Notes: generated by a model from the letters alone, not told the origin. A DNA stretch of 64,000 nt from Vitreimonas flagellata (GCF_004634425.1 NZ_SBJL01000001.1:1275001-1339000); one strand, 5' to 3'. Numbered from the stretch's first letter, positions 8,285 through 16,787 are shown. A program made the numbers and translations.

Positions 8285-9201
8285 GCGTAGAAGCCGCCGC
8301 TGAAGCCCTCCGCACTGGCGGGCTCGTCATCATGCCGACCGAGACCGTGTACGGCCTCGCCTGCGATGCGACGAACCCGAAGGCGGTGGCGCGCGTCTAT
8401 GAGGCCAAGGGCCGGCCGCAACTCAACCCGCTGATCGCGCACGTGTCAGGCCTGGCGCAGGCGGAAGAGCACGCGATCTTCCACGAGAAGGCGCACAAGT
8501 TGGCGCTGCAATTCTGGCCCGGCCCACTCACCATCGTCGCGCCGCGCCGCGCGGAGAGCAGCGTGTCTGAATTGGCCTGCGCTGGCCTCACCACCATCGC
8601 CCTGCGCGCGCCCTCGCATCCGGTCGCACGCCAATTGCTGGCGGCGTTCGGCAAGCCGATCACCGCGCCCAGCGCCAATCGCTCCGGCCATGTGAGCGCC
8701 ACCACCGCCGAGCACGCCGCCGCTGATCTCGGCCACGCGGTCGATGTTGTGCTCGACGGCGGCGCAAGCCCCGTTGGCCTGGAGAGCACTATCGTCGCGA
8801 TCGATACGGAAGGGACGGCCACTTTGCTTCGCCCCGGCGCAATCCCGCGCGCGGACATCGAAGCCCTCATCGGCCCTCTGGCGACGCCGAGCGATCCCAA
8901 ACGCGTCACCGCGCCCGGCATGCTGGAGAGCCATTACGCGCCGCGCGCGCGCGTGTTGCTCGATGTCACCACGCCGCCGCCCGGCGCGGCCTATCTCGCG
9001 TTCGGCGCGCCGGCGCCTGCGGGCGGGCTCACGCTCTCCGCCAGCGGCGATCTCGTCGAAGCCGCGGCCAATCTCTACGCCCACCTGCGCGCACTTGATG
9101 CGAGCGGCGCTGAGACGATCGCTGTCGCACCGATCCCCGCGCATGGCCTCGGCGAAGCCATCACCGACCGCCTGCGCCGCGCCGCCGCCCCGCGCGGCTA
9201 G
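8281..9201 (+). CDS. sua5: L-threonylcarbamoyladenylate synthase (Sua5 type)
   Basis: A 306-residue enzyme that makes threonylcarbamoyl-AMP from threonine, bicarbonate and ATP for the t6A37 modification of ANN-decoding tRNAs. The YrdC domain spans about 1-195 and has the PTETVYGLACDA motif, the KGRPQLNPL motif and SANRSG. A smaller Sua5 C-terminal domain follows an APGMLESHYAP linker, so this is the two-domain Sua5 form, not the short TsaC form. It overlaps the stop of the cytochrome-YceI gene by ATGA. Its last 4 bp overlap the convergent small secreted protein gene. Confidence 0.95.
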   Translation: MSVEAAAEALRTGGLVIMPTETVYGLACDATNPKAVARVYEAKGRPQLNPLIAHVSGLAQAEEHAIFHEKAHKLALQFWPGPLTIVAPRRAESSVSELACAGLTTIALRAPSHPVARQLLAAFGKPITAPSANRSGHVSATTAEHAAADLGHAVDVVLDGGASPVGLESTIVAIDTEGTATLLRPGAIPRADIEALIGPLATPSDPKRVTAPGMLESHYAPRARVLLDVTTPPPGAAYLAFGAPAPAGGLTLSASGDLVEAAANLYAHLRALDASGAETIAVAPIPAHGLGEAITDRLRRAAAPRG

Positions 9202-9581
9202 TCGCGAACGAAAATCCAGACTCCGGTGTCATTGCGCTGATTATGCGAAGCGCCGCCCATGCTGTCGCCGGCCAGCGTACCAGAATACATCGCGAAGCTA
9301 TTGTTGGTTTGCCAATAGATGAGTTGGTTATTCTGGGTCCAACGGCCGTTGTCGTAGGTCACGCCGTTATAGGCATACTCAAGCACGCCATCGCGCCGAA
9401 AGAGCGCCGTCCATTCCGTGATCTCGCCATTGCTCCAGCGCACGTACCCGCGCCAGCGCGTGTTCGCCACTGGCGACGCGACAACCTCCTCCTGGGCGCC
9501 GGCTTGGGTCACGAAGCTCGATGGCGTGGGCGAGGCCACGAGCATTGTCAGCGCCAACATCAGTGCAGCCAAAAATCGCAT
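9198..9581 (-). CDS. small secreted protein, unknown function
   Basis: A 127-residue protein with an N-terminal signal peptide (MRFLAALMLALTMLVASP..., probable cleavage after the AGAQ region near residue 30) and a mature domain rich in Trp, Tyr and Asn (RWRGYVRWSNGEITEWTALF, then repeated YNG/DNG/QNN turns), suggestive of a small beta-barrel or beta-sandwich. No family is recognised. The ATG at 9579-9581 was chosen because it opens the signal peptide and has a GGGGGG-rich ribosome site; the frame stays open upstream but without protein-like features. Confidence 0.7.
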   Translation of the reverse strand: MRFLAALMLALTMLVASPTPSSFVTQAGAQEEVVASPVANTRWRGYVRWSNGEITEWTALFRRDGVLEYAYNGVTYDNGRWTQNNQLIYWQTNNSFAMYSGTLAGDSMGGASHNQRNDTGVWIFVRD

Positions 9582-9716
9582 AAGATCCCCCCGATCGACG
9601 CCGAACACTAGCGGCCGACGTGGCAAGACGTCCATTCTCCTCAAACATCGCGCCACTTCACGCGAATGCAGCCGCGAGCGCTGGAGACGCAGCGTCCGCA
9701 GGCCTAACATGGGCGC

Positions 9717-11105
9717 ATGACACAAGATCTCTTCGCCCGCCTCGCCAACCGCCTCGGCCCTAAGGGCCATTCGATCGATCCGGACATCATCGCCCCGCAC
9801 CTGACCGAATGGCGCGGCCGCTATCATGGCCGCACACCCTTCCTGGCCATGCCCGGAAGCACCGAGGAGGTCTCTGATCTCGTGCGCATGTGCGCCGAAG
9901 CCGGCGTCGCGATCACGCCGCAGGGCGGCAATACCGGTCTCGTGGGCGGCCAAATTCCCGAGGGCGAGGTGCTGCTCTCCCTCAAACGCATGAACCGCAT
10001 CCGCACGATCGACGTCGACAATGATTCCATGATCGCGGAGGCCGGCGTGGTGCTGACTGCAGTGCAGCAAAGTGCGGCCGAATCGAATCGGCTCTTCCCG
10101 CTCAGCCTCGGCAGCGAAGGCAGCGCTACAATCGGCGGACTCATTTCGACGAACGCTGGCGGCGTGCACGTGCTGCGCTACGGCATGATGCGCGATCTCA
10201 TCCTTGGCATCGAAGCGGTGTTACCGGATGGCCGCGTGTTCTCCGGATTGAAGTCCCTGCGCAAGGACAACACCGGCTACGATCTGAAGCAGCTCTTCAT
10301 CGGCGCTGAGGGCACTTTGGGCGTCGTCACCGCCGCCAGCCTCAAGCTCTTCCCGCGCCCGCAAGGTCACGAGGTGGCGCTCGCCGCCGTCGCCAACGCC
10401 CGCGACGCCCTGACGCTACTCCATCACATGAAGGCCGCCACCGGCGCGGTCGCCGCGTTCGAAGTGATGAACCGGCTCTCGGTCGATCTGGTGATGAAGA
10501 ACGTGCCGAACAGCCGCGACCCGCTGCCCGGCGCACCGATGCTGGTGCTGATCGAGTTCGAGGCGGCGCAGGCGCAAGGGCTGCGCGACGCAGTGGAAGG
10601 CGCGCTGGCCTCGGCGATGGAAAGCGGCCTCGTTCTCAACGCCGTAGTTGCTGAAAATCACGCGCAGGCCAAGAATTTTTGGGCCATACGCGAACACGTG
10701 CCGATGGGCCATCGCCCCGAGGGCCCGCAGGTCATCCATGATGTCAGCGTGCCGGTTTCGAAGACGCCGGACTTCCTCGAACGCGCCGACAAGGTGATGG
10801 AAGACTATTGTCCAGGCGTGCGCCTCGTCGCTTTCGGGCACATGGGCGACGGCAATTTCCACTACACGATCATCAAGCCCGACGGCATGGCCGAGGCGGA
10901 CTTCCCAGGCGATGCGCTGACCCAAAAGGTCTATGAAGTGACCTACGCGCTCGATGGTTCGATCTCAGCCGAGCACGGCATCGGCATCACGCGCGCAGAT
11001 GATCTCGTGCGCTACAAAGATCCCGAATCGGTGGCGATGATGCGCACATTGAAGCGCGCGCTTGATCCGAATGGTGTGATGAACCCGCGCGCACTCGTGC
11101 CGTGA
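9717..11105 (+). CDS. FAD-linked oxidase (GlcD / D-2-hydroxyacid dehydrogenase type)
   Basis: A 462-residue flavoprotein with an N-terminal PCMH-type FAD-binding domain (about 38-215; TPQGGNTGLVGGQ and GGLISTNAGGVHVLRYG) and a C-terminal FAD-oxidase domain ending with FGHMGDGNFHYTI and SAEHGIGITR, which hold the metal/substrate histidines typical of D-lactate and D-2-hydroxyglutarate dehydrogenases. Exact substrate is undecided between D-2-hydroxyglutarate, D-lactate and glycolate. No GlcE/GlcF partners are adjacent, favouring a single-chain D-2-hydroxyglutarate-dehydrogenase-like enzyme. It is divergent from the small secreted protein gene. Confidence 0.92.
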   Translation: MTQDLFARLANRLGPKGHSIDPDIIAPHLTEWRGRYHGRTPFLAMPGSTEEVSDLVRMCAEAGVAITPQGGNTGLVGGQIPEGEVLLSLKRMNRIRTIDVDNDSMIAEAGVVLTAVQQSAAESNRLFPLSLGSEGSATIGGLISTNAGGVHVLRYGMMRDLILGIEAVLPDGRVFSGLKSLRKDNTGYDLKQLFIGAEGTLGVVTAASLKLFPRPQGHEVALAAVANARDALTLLHHMKAATGAVAAFEVMNRLSVDLVMKNVPNSRDPLPGAPMLVLIEFEAAQAQGLRDAVEGALASAMESGLVLNAVVAENHAQAKNFWAIREHVPMGHRPEGPQVIHDVSVPVSKTPDFLERADKVMEDYCPGVRLVAFGHMGDGNFHYTIIKPDGMAEADFPGDALTQKVYEVTYALDGSISAEHGIGITRADDLVRYKDPESVAMMRTLKRALDPNGVMNPRALVP

Positions 11106-11282
11106 CGTGCGCATCGAATCGATACACATCGGCGTCGCTTTCGTGATGTCGTCACATCGATTTTCAATTGATGCGATGTTGCAAAATCGCCGCGCGAGAA
11201 AATTTCTCTGGCGATCTCGCTTGCACATGACATTATGAAGACGTACTGCGGCTCGTCGCAGTGACACTAGAGGAGCCAGGGC

Positions 11283-11441
11283 ATGGCTAAGAAAGCAAAG
11301 AAAGCTACGAAGAAGGTAGCGAAGAAGGCAAAGGCGAAGAAGGCAGCGCCGAAGAAGGCGAAGGTCGCGAAGAAAGCACCGCGCAAGACCGCTGCTAAGA
11401 AGGCGAAGAAGGCGAAGGCCAAAAAGGCCGCTAAGCGCTAA
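11283..11441 (+). CDS. 52-residue lysine/alanine-rich histone H1-like protein
   Basis: A 52-residue protein made almost wholly of Lys and Ala with scattered Pro, Val, Thr and Arg; repeated motifs are KKAKKA, KKVAKKAKAKK and KAKKAAKR. About half the residues are Lys or Arg. The composition is that of histone H1 C-terminal tails and bacterial H1-like nucleoid proteins, so DNA or RNA binding is likely by analogy. The ATG has an AGAGGAG ribosome site 9 bp upstream. It is monocistronic, with a possible promoter (TTGCAC at 11221, 17 bp, TACTGC) and a very strong terminator 44 bp after the stop. The codons use both AAG and AAA. Confidence 0.85.
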   Translation: MAKKAKKATKKVAKKAKAKKAAPKKAKVAKKAPRKTAAKKAKKAKAKKAAKR

Positions 11442-11484
11442 GCCTCTGCCGGATGCTCTCAAGGGAGCGTCTGATCAGAACAAG

Positions 11485-11522
11485 AGAACCGCGACACGCA
11501 AGTGTCGCGGTTCTTCCTTTTT
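11485..11522 (+). terminator. strong intrinsic terminator after the lysine-rich protein gene
   Basis: A perfect 13-bp stem (left arm 11485-11497, AGAACCGCGACAC; loop GCAA; right arm 11502-11514) is followed by TCCTTTTT. It lies 44 bp after the stop codon of the lysine-rich protein gene. Confidence 0.92.
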
Positions 11523-11958
11523 GCGGCTCCGCAAACGCGGATCGAAGCCGTTAATTTTATTAAATTATTTTCGATGCGACGCGCGGCGCGCAGATAAGGC
11601 GCTCTCTCGTTTCAGAACACGCACATCCGCGCCACAGCGTGCATAGATCCGCCTTGCGCGCGTGAAGCGCCGCTCATTTTGTGACAAGCGACGGCGTGCG
11701 CAATGTGGGCGCGGCGCATTCCAACACGCCCTCTCCTGCCGGATCGCATCGACAGTCGCAGTGGCGCGTTGCTCTGATCGCCCGACGCGTCGCAGCACCT
11801 CTTCGAGACGGGACTCACCTCCACCAAGTCGCGCCTGAGCAAGCCCGAGTCGGCGCCGACTCACCTCTTCGCGGAGCAGAATCGGGTCCGCGCGCCAAAC
11901 TTTTTGCAGTTGCGGGTCGCGAGATCAGAATGAGGATGGAACGAAATGCGGAGCGCCG
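11523..11958. other. 436-bp intergenic stretch with no gene seen
   Basis: No reading frame here has protein-like composition in either strand. It starts with an AT-rich patch (about 11550-11572) unusual for this GC-rich window, then a GC-rich stretch without clear hairpins. The promoter of the Nudix gene at 11959 should lie near its right end. I saw no tRNA-like fold. Confidence 0.6.
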
Positions 11959-12387
11959 ATGTCTGAGCAGCCGAAACGATCGCCGACCCCTGCGGTGGGT
12001 GTCGTGTGCCTGCGCGGCGACGACGTTCTGCTTATCCGACGCGGCGCGCCGCCGATGGAAGATCGCTGGTCGATCCCCGGTGGGCGGATCGAATGGGGCG
12101 AGCGCGCGGCGGACGCCGCACTCCGCGAGTTGAAGGAAGAGACGAGCTGCGACGCGGAACTCATCGGCCTCGTTGATGTGGTCGACGCCGTGCTCACACG
12201 ACGTGGTGAGAATGACGTTTGGGGTCATTACGTGCTGATCGACTACGCGGCGCGCTGGATAGCGGGCGAACCGCAAGCCGGCGACGACGCGCGCGACGCC
12301 CGCTTCTTCTCTCTCGCGGAGATCGAAACGCTCGGCCTATGGGACGAGACCCTGCGTATCATCGCCGCCGCCCGCCGCTTGCTTTGA
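11959..12387 (+). CDS. Nudix hydrolase
   Basis: A 142-residue Nudix protein. The Nudix box begins at the Gly of GGRIEWGE and continues RAADAALRELKEET, with all catalytic Glu/Arg positions kept; the usual Gly after EE-x is Ser. Family members cleave nucleoside diphosphates linked to another group; the short length and an N-terminal VGVVCLRGDDVLLIRRG strand resemble the MutT/ADP-ribose pyrophosphatase-like group, but substrate cannot be assigned. The last 51 bp overlap the 3' end of the convergent DUF6498 gene. Confidence 0.9.
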   Translation: MSEQPKRSPTPAVGVVCLRGDDVLLIRRGAPPMEDRWSIPGGRIEWGERAADAALRELKEETSCDAELIGLVDVVDAVLTRRGENDVWGHYVLIDYAARWIAGEPQAGDDARDARFFSLAEIETLGLWDETLRIIAAARRLL

Positions 12388-13053
12388 ACCGAGGCCGCGC
12401 GCGGTAAAGCCCGGCGTTTTGCCTCTGATCTCAGCGACGTCATACGCCGTCTTCACCAGCGCCAAAACAACGTAGCCACCAGCCGGCACATTGAGCGCCA
12501 TCAACAAGAAGCCGCCGAAGATAATGGCAACGTGCAGCACGATGATGCGCGGGTAAGGCGCGCCCATCAATTCCAAGGGGTTGGTGCGCGCAGCATCACC
12601 ACGCACAAGGAATAGAATGAATTGCACGACCTGCCAGAGCATGATCGAGGCAAAACCAACCGCCAAATTCATCTGCGTCGCGAACAAGCCACGCACGGCT
12701 CCAGCGACATCGAACAAAGAGTCGCCCATGAAGGCGCCGTTCTCCGCTTCGCCAAACATTGAGATCACGAAGATGCCGTGCACGAGGCAGAAGAGGCCGT
12801 AGTGGAAGGTGAAGAAGACGCTGAAGAACGCCGCGGCCGGCAGCATCAGCCCACCGCCGCCGAAAACTGCACTCGCCCACATCGACGCCACATTGCGCAC
12901 GCCGATGATCACATTCTCCAGCCAATAGAGCAGGATCAATGCGAACGCGCTCCAGCCCCAAAGCAATATGCCGACGATCGGAATAAGGTTAATGGCGACC
13001 GCCACGATGACAGGCCAAGTCTTGGGTTGATCGGGAACTTTTGGCTCGCTCAT
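12337..13053 (-). CDS. DUF6498 family membrane protein
   Basis: A 238-residue integral membrane protein with about six hydrophobic segments. The motif LILLYWLENVIIGVRNV near residue 40 is the hallmark of the DUF6498 family, whose function is unknown. I chose the ATG at 13051-13053 (MSEPKVPDQPKTWPV), which places a short soluble tail before the first helix; the upstream in-frame extension looks non-coding. The C-terminal 17 residues are encoded antisense to the end of the Nudix gene. Confidence 0.8.
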   Translation of the reverse strand: MSEPKVPDQPKTWPVIVAVAINLIPIVGILLWGWSAFALILLYWLENVIIGVRNVASMWASAVFGGGGLMLPAAAFFSVFFTFHYGLFCLVHGIFVISMFGEAENGAFMGDSLFDVAGAVRGLFATQMNLAVGFASIMLWQVVQFILFLVRGDAARTNPLELMGAPYPRIIVLHVAIIFGGFLLMALNVPAGGYVVLALVKTAYDVAEIRGKTPGFTARGLGSKQAAGGGDDTQGLVP

Positions 13054-13140
13054 GCGCTCTACACTGCTAATTCGCCACATGGGCTTGCGTGAACGCGAGC
13101 CTAACCGATCTCCTGTAGGATTGGGCAAGGAGAGATTTTC

Positions 13141-13359
13141 ATGGCCAACGATCGCGCAAAGCGCGCCGCCGAGCTTGCAGAGGAAGCCCGCGAGCGCGCC
13201 GAAGAGGCTTATGAGGCCGCACACGCCGCCGTCGAGGACGGTCTGGATGAGGCGCATCGCTATCTGAAGCGCCAATGGCGCGAACGTCCGGTTGCTGTGG
13301 CTGCGACCGCCATAGGCGTCGGCCTGCTGGTCGGCCTGCTGCTCGGGAGCCGCCGTTAA
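13141..13359 (+). CDS. DUF883/YqjD-like small membrane-anchored protein
   Basis: A 72-residue protein: a charged helical N-terminal part rich in Ala, Glu and Arg (about 1-45), then RQWRERPVAVAATAIGVGLLVGLLLGSRR, a single glycine-zipper membrane anchor. This is the ElaB/YgaM/YqjD (DUF883) layout, known in Escherichia coli as inner-membrane proteins that can bind ribosomes in stationary phase. An AAGGAGA ribosome site precedes the ATG. Its stop overlaps the next start (TAATG), indicating coupling to the following membrane gene, as in the yqjD-yqjE pair. Confidence 0.85.
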   Translation: MANDRAKRAAELAEEARERAEEAYEAAHAAVEDGLDEAHRYLKRQWRERPVAVAATAIGVGLLVGLLLGSRR

Positions 13360-13754
13360 TGTTCGACCGCGCCATGTCAGCAGTCATTGCAACTGCTGCC
13401 GCAAGCGCCGCCGCGGTCATGGCCGTATTCGCGCTTGGCTTTGCACTTTACGCGCTGATTGAACCCAGCGTCGGCGCCGCGGGTTCGGCCGCGATCGTGG
13501 CGCTTGCCGCGGCCCTCGTGATCGCCGTCTTCGCGCTCATCGCCACGATGCGCGCCCGCAAGCGTGAGCGCGAGACCGCTGTCGCGCAGGCCGAATTGCT
13601 GGACGAATTGCCGATGGGGCTCGGCGACATCGCCCGCGACCGACCGCTTATGACGCTCGGCATCACGGCCGCCGCCGGGCTTCTTGCGGCGCGTCACCCC
13701 ACCTTAGTGCGCGATTTGATCCACATCGTCGCCCGTTTCGGCTCCCGCCGCTAA
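13359..13754 (+). CDS. YqjE-like / phage-holin-type membrane protein paired with DUF883 protein
   Basis: A 131-residue protein with two long Ala-rich hydrophobic segments (about 7-32 and 38-60), a charged RARKRERE stretch and an amphipathic C-terminal part. The arrangement directly behind a DUF883 protein matches the yqjD-yqjE gene pair, in which YqjE is a phage holin family (Hol_3_6-like) membrane protein; the family assignment here rests mostly on context. I chose the ATG at 13359 that overlaps the previous stop (TAATG); a longer frame upstream would run antiparallel to protein-like composition. Confidence 0.7.
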   Translation: MFDRAMSAVIATAAASAAAVMAVFALGFALYALIEPSVGAAGSAAIVALAAALVIAVFALIATMRARKRERETAVAQAELLDELPMGLGDIARDRPLMTLGITAAAGLLAARHPTLVRDLIHIVARFGSRR

Positions 13755-13828
13755 AGGCAAACGCCGAACGTAGCTTTACACGCAGGCTCCAGTCCGCGAT
13801 TTTCTCCGCTCATAACGGGGAGAAGAGA

Positions 13829-15049
13829 ATGAGGCTGTTCGCAGCCGCCGCAGCAGCGGCGCTAGTCATGGTTGGCGTCGCCGACGCACGCACCTGGCGC
13901 ATCCGTCCGGGCCCCGAGGCCGAGCAACAATTGCAGACCGCGCTGATCGAGGCCGAGCCCGGCGATACGGTGCAGCTCGCGCGCGGCCGTTTCGAACTCA
14001 CGGGCGGGCTTTCGCTCGACGTCGACAACGTCACCATCCGCGGCGAAGGCCATGACCGCTCCGTGCTCTCGTTCGACGGCCAGCGCCGCGGCGCAGAAGG
14101 CCTGCTCATCACCTCCGACAATGTGACGTTGCGCGGCTTCGGGGTGGAGAACGCGCGCGGCGACGCCGTCAAGGCGCGCGATTGCAACGGCATCCATATC
14201 CGCGAAGTGCGCGTGGAATGGACACGCGGCCCGAGCCCCGACAACGGCGCCTATGGCCTCTACCCCGTCAATTGCGATAACGTGCTGATCGAGCGCTCGA
14301 TCGCGCGCGGCGCGTCGGACGCTGGCATCTATGTCGGCCAATCGCGCAACATCATCGTTCGCGAGAACATTGCCGAGTTCAACGTCGCCGGCATCGAGAT
14401 CGAGAACAGCTTTAACGCCGACGTCTTCCGCAACACCGCGACCCGCAACACCGGCGGCATCCTCGTGTTCGACCTGCCCGGCCTGCCGCAAAAGGGCGGC
14501 CACAATGTCCGCGTGTTCGAAAACCGCATCATCAACAACGACACGCCGAACTTCGCCCCAGCCGGCAATATCGTCGCCGGCGTGCCGACAGGCACCGGCG
14601 TGTTGATCATGGCCAACCGCAATGTGCACGTGTTCGACAATGACATTGCCGACAACGGCACCGTCAACGTGCTGATCAGCGCCTATCGCGACAGCTTCGA
14701 GGACCGCGACTATAACCCGATCGCGCGCGACATCGTCATCCGCAACAATCGCTTCGGCAATACGGGCTTCGCGCCGGCTGGCGATCTGGCGGCGCTGGCG
14801 CAGATGGGCGTGCCATTGCCGGACGTGCTCTGGGATGGGGCGACGATGTATTCCGTAGGCGGCACGCCGCGCACGGAGAACGTCCGCATCGCCATCCGCG
14901 ACAATCGCTCGACGCGCACGGGCGCCAGCAGCTTCCTTTCGCTCGGCATGCCAGTCGCCGGTTCGCCGCTGACGGAGGCGGCCCCCAGCCCCACGCCGCC
15001 GCCGCTGCTCGAAATCGCCGAGCCGGAGCAAGTGCGGATCAGAAACTAG
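13829..15049 (+). CDS. secreted parallel beta-helix protein (TIGR03805-like)
   Basis: A 406-residue protein with a signal peptide (cleavage about 21, VADA|RTW) and a right-handed beta-helix made of repeating turns such as NVTIRGEG, NVTLRGFG, GIHIREVRVEW, NVLIERSIARG, NIIVRENIAEFN and NVHVFDNDIADN. The spaced Asn and Gly positions are those of pectate-lyase-like helices. Its partner gene, 3 bp downstream, encodes a diheme cytochrome; this two-gene pairing is known from several proteobacteria, including Hyphomonas, with unknown role. The protein may bind or cleave a polysaccharide, but no catalytic set is evident. Confidence 0.88.
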   Translation: MRLFAAAAAAALVMVGVADARTWRIRPGPEAEQQLQTALIEAEPGDTVQLARGRFELTGGLSLDVDNVTIRGEGHDRSVLSFDGQRRGAEGLLITSDNVTLRGFGVENARGDAVKARDCNGIHIREVRVEWTRGPSPDNGAYGLYPVNCDNVLIERSIARGASDAGIYVGQSRNIIVRENIAEFNVAGIEIENSFNADVFRNTATRNTGGILVFDLPGLPQKGGHNVRVFENRIINNDTPNFAPAGNIVAGVPTGTGVLIMANRNVHVFDNDIADNGTVNVLISAYRDSFEDRDYNPIARDIVIRNNRFGNTGFAPAGDLAALAQMGVPLPDVLWDGATMYSVGGTPRTENVRIAIRDNRSTRTGASSFLSLGMPVAGSPLTEAAPSPTPPPLLEIAEPEQVRIRN

Positions 15050-15052
15050 GCC

Positions 15053-16186
15053 ATGCGCTGGTCGATCTTCGCGGCGCTCTCGCTCGTCGTCATGCTGACG
15101 GCGGGCGCGGTCGCGCAGGCGCCGCCAACGGTGAATGTCGCCGCGATCAGTGCGGAGCGGCCGCCGCAGCTTCTGTCGGCGTACGGCTTCTTCAGCGATG
15201 CGGGCGCGCGTGAGCCAGTCGCTGGCGTCACGCCCTACGATCTCAACACGCCGCTCTATTCCGACGGCGCGCTGAAGTTTCGCTATGTCTATGTGCCGCC
15301 GGGCGCCCAGGCGCGGTACAATCCGGAGGGCGTGTTCGACTTTCCAGTCGGCACGGTGCTGATCAAGACCTTCGCTTTCGCCGCCGATATGCGTCAGCCG
15401 ACGCAGAACGTCCGCTTCCTCGAAACCCGGCTACTCATCCGCCGCGCCGACGGCTGGATCGCGCTGCCTTACGTTTGGAATGAAGACCAGACCGAAGCGC
15501 GCCTCTCACCGATCGGCGCGAACATCCCGGTCAGCTTCACCGATGAAGATGGCGAGGCGATCACTCTCGATTGGGCCGTCCCGAACCGCAATCAGTGCAA
15601 AGGCTGCCACGACCTCGCTGGTGAGGTCACGCCGATCGGACCGACCGCGCGGAATTTGAATCGACCCATGACGTATCCGACGGTTGCCATCGGCGGTGCT
15701 GAAGATGCACCGCCTGTCGGCGGAAGAGACCACAATCGTATCATCATTGAAGGCGAGACAGCACCTCAGTTGGATGTGTGGCGGCGCTTGGGGATGCTGG
15801 ACGGTTTGGCTGAATCCGGCATGCCAAGTGTCCCGCAAGCATACGACGCCTCGTCCGGCACACTCGAACAACGCGCACGCGCGTATCTCGATGTGAATTG
15901 CGCGCATTGTCATAATCCACAGGGGCCGGCGCATACGTCCGGCCTCGATCTGCGTTGGGGCCAACACGAACCGATCCAATGGGGCGTGCTGAAGCGCCCG
16001 GTCGCGGCAGGGCGTGGTTCAGCCGGTTATGAATTCGCGATCGAGCCTGGGCATCCCGAGCGCTCGATCCTGCTCTATCGCATGGAATCCACCGATCCCG
16101 GCGTGATGATGCCTGAGACTGGTCGTCAGTTCGTCGACGATCGCGGCGTCGCGCTGATGCGCGAATGGATCGCGCAGATGGAATAA
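15053..16186 (+). CDS. diheme c-type cytochrome, SO2930 family (TIGR03806-like)
   Basis: A 377-residue periplasmic protein with a signal peptide (cleavage about 22, AVAQA) and two haem c attachment sites: C182-KG-CH186 and C283-AH-CH287. The N-terminal 170 residues (LSAYGFFSDAG..., TPLYSDGALKFRYVYVPPG) form a domain typical of the SO2930/HNE_0200 family. The second CxxCH followed by NPQGPAHTSGLDLRW resembles the end domain of cytochrome-like oxidoreductases. It starts 3 bp after the beta-helix gene, so the two are surely co-expressed. Electron donor, acceptor and substrate are unknown. Confidence 0.9.
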   Translation: MRWSIFAALSLVVMLTAGAVAQAPPTVNVAAISAERPPQLLSAYGFFSDAGAREPVAGVTPYDLNTPLYSDGALKFRYVYVPPGAQARYNPEGVFDFPVGTVLIKTFAFAADMRQPTQNVRFLETRLLIRRADGWIALPYVWNEDQTEARLSPIGANIPVSFTDEDGEAITLDWAVPNRNQCKGCHDLAGEVTPIGPTARNLNRPMTYPTVAIGGAEDAPPVGGRDHNRIIIEGETAPQLDVWRRLGMLDGLAESGMPSVPQAYDASSGTLEQRARAYLDVNCAHCHNPQGPAHTSGLDLRWGQHEPIQWGVLKRPVAAGRGSAGYEFAIEPGHPERSILLYRMESTDPGVMMPETGRQFVDDRGVALMREWIAQME

Positions 16187-16189
16187 GCG

Positions 16190-16218
16190 TCGGACCGCCG
16201 GCGCCGCCAGCGGTCCGA
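16190..16218. terminator. possible bidirectional terminator hairpin
   Basis: A perfect 9-bp stem (TCGGACCGC at 16190-16198 and its complement at 16210-16218) with an 11-base loop lies between the convergent cytochrome and MAPEG genes. There is no T run on either side, so its termination role is only likely from position. Confidence 0.4.
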
Positions 16219-16223
16219 TGCGA

Positions 16224-16658
16224 CTAATGCCCAAAGTTGAACTGCACGAACCCAACCGCGATCGCGGCGTGGAAGGTCAGCGCCACCAGCACCAGGCTCG
16301 CCAGCGAGAACACAAGAAAGCGCAACGGGATGAAGTTCGTCGTCGCTTGGATGAGCGAGTGCACGACGCGCAGCGCCGCATAGGTCCACGCCAAGCCGAT
16401 ATTGATCTCCTGCGTCTGCTCCAAGAATTGGAGCGAGAAACAAATGGCGTAGAAGATCGTCGGCTGCTCCATCAGATGGTTGTAATTGTTGGCGACGTTC
16501 GCGCTCGGTAGTGCTTCCATCGCCGATTTCGTCGCCTGCCCCGGCTTGATGCCGGCCTTCTGCATGGCCGGGATGCGCGTGGCGTACATCCAGACCCACA
16601 TGATCAGCGTCCAGATCACCAATGCCACCACCGGCGCGATCATTCCGTGCTCGTACAT
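16224..16658 (-). CDS. MAPEG family membrane protein
   Basis: A 144-residue protein with four predicted membrane helices. The motifs NYNHLMEQPTIFYA and YAALRVVHSLIQ are diagnostic of the bacterial MAPEG group (membrane-associated proteins in eicosanoid and glutathione metabolism). Bacterial members may act as glutathione transferases or peroxidases; nothing here fixes the substrate. It is a single gene, with the start ATG at 16656-16658 and a GAGGGGAGG-type ribosome site. Confidence 0.9.
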   Translation of the reverse strand: MYEHGMIAPVVALVIWTLIMWVWMYATRIPAMQKAGIKPGQATKSAMEALPSANVANNYNHLMEQPTIFYAICFSLQFLEQTQEINIGLAWTYAALRVVHSLIQATTNFIPLRFLVFSLASLVLVALTFHAAIAVGFVQFNFGH

Positions 16659-16787
16659 ATTTTCCTCCCCTCGCTATGAGGCGAGCATCGGCCCGGCTCC
16701 CTCATTTCGGCAAGCCTCTCCTTACGGGAGTGCGCTTGGCGGCGGCTACGGATACCCCTAGGTTCGCGCCGCATTTTGAGGGCCAGC

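Noticed and set aside
10965-11462. A 165-residue minus-strand frame with a Leu/Arg-rich part opposite the lysine-rich gene
   Set aside because: Its Leu/Arg run is the antisense reading of AAG/GCG codons; the plus-strand small gene has its own ribosome site and terminator.
11550-11572. AT-rich patch as a replication origin or CtrA site
   Set aside because: The TTAA units are 5 bp apart, not 7; there are no DnaA boxes or repeats around it.
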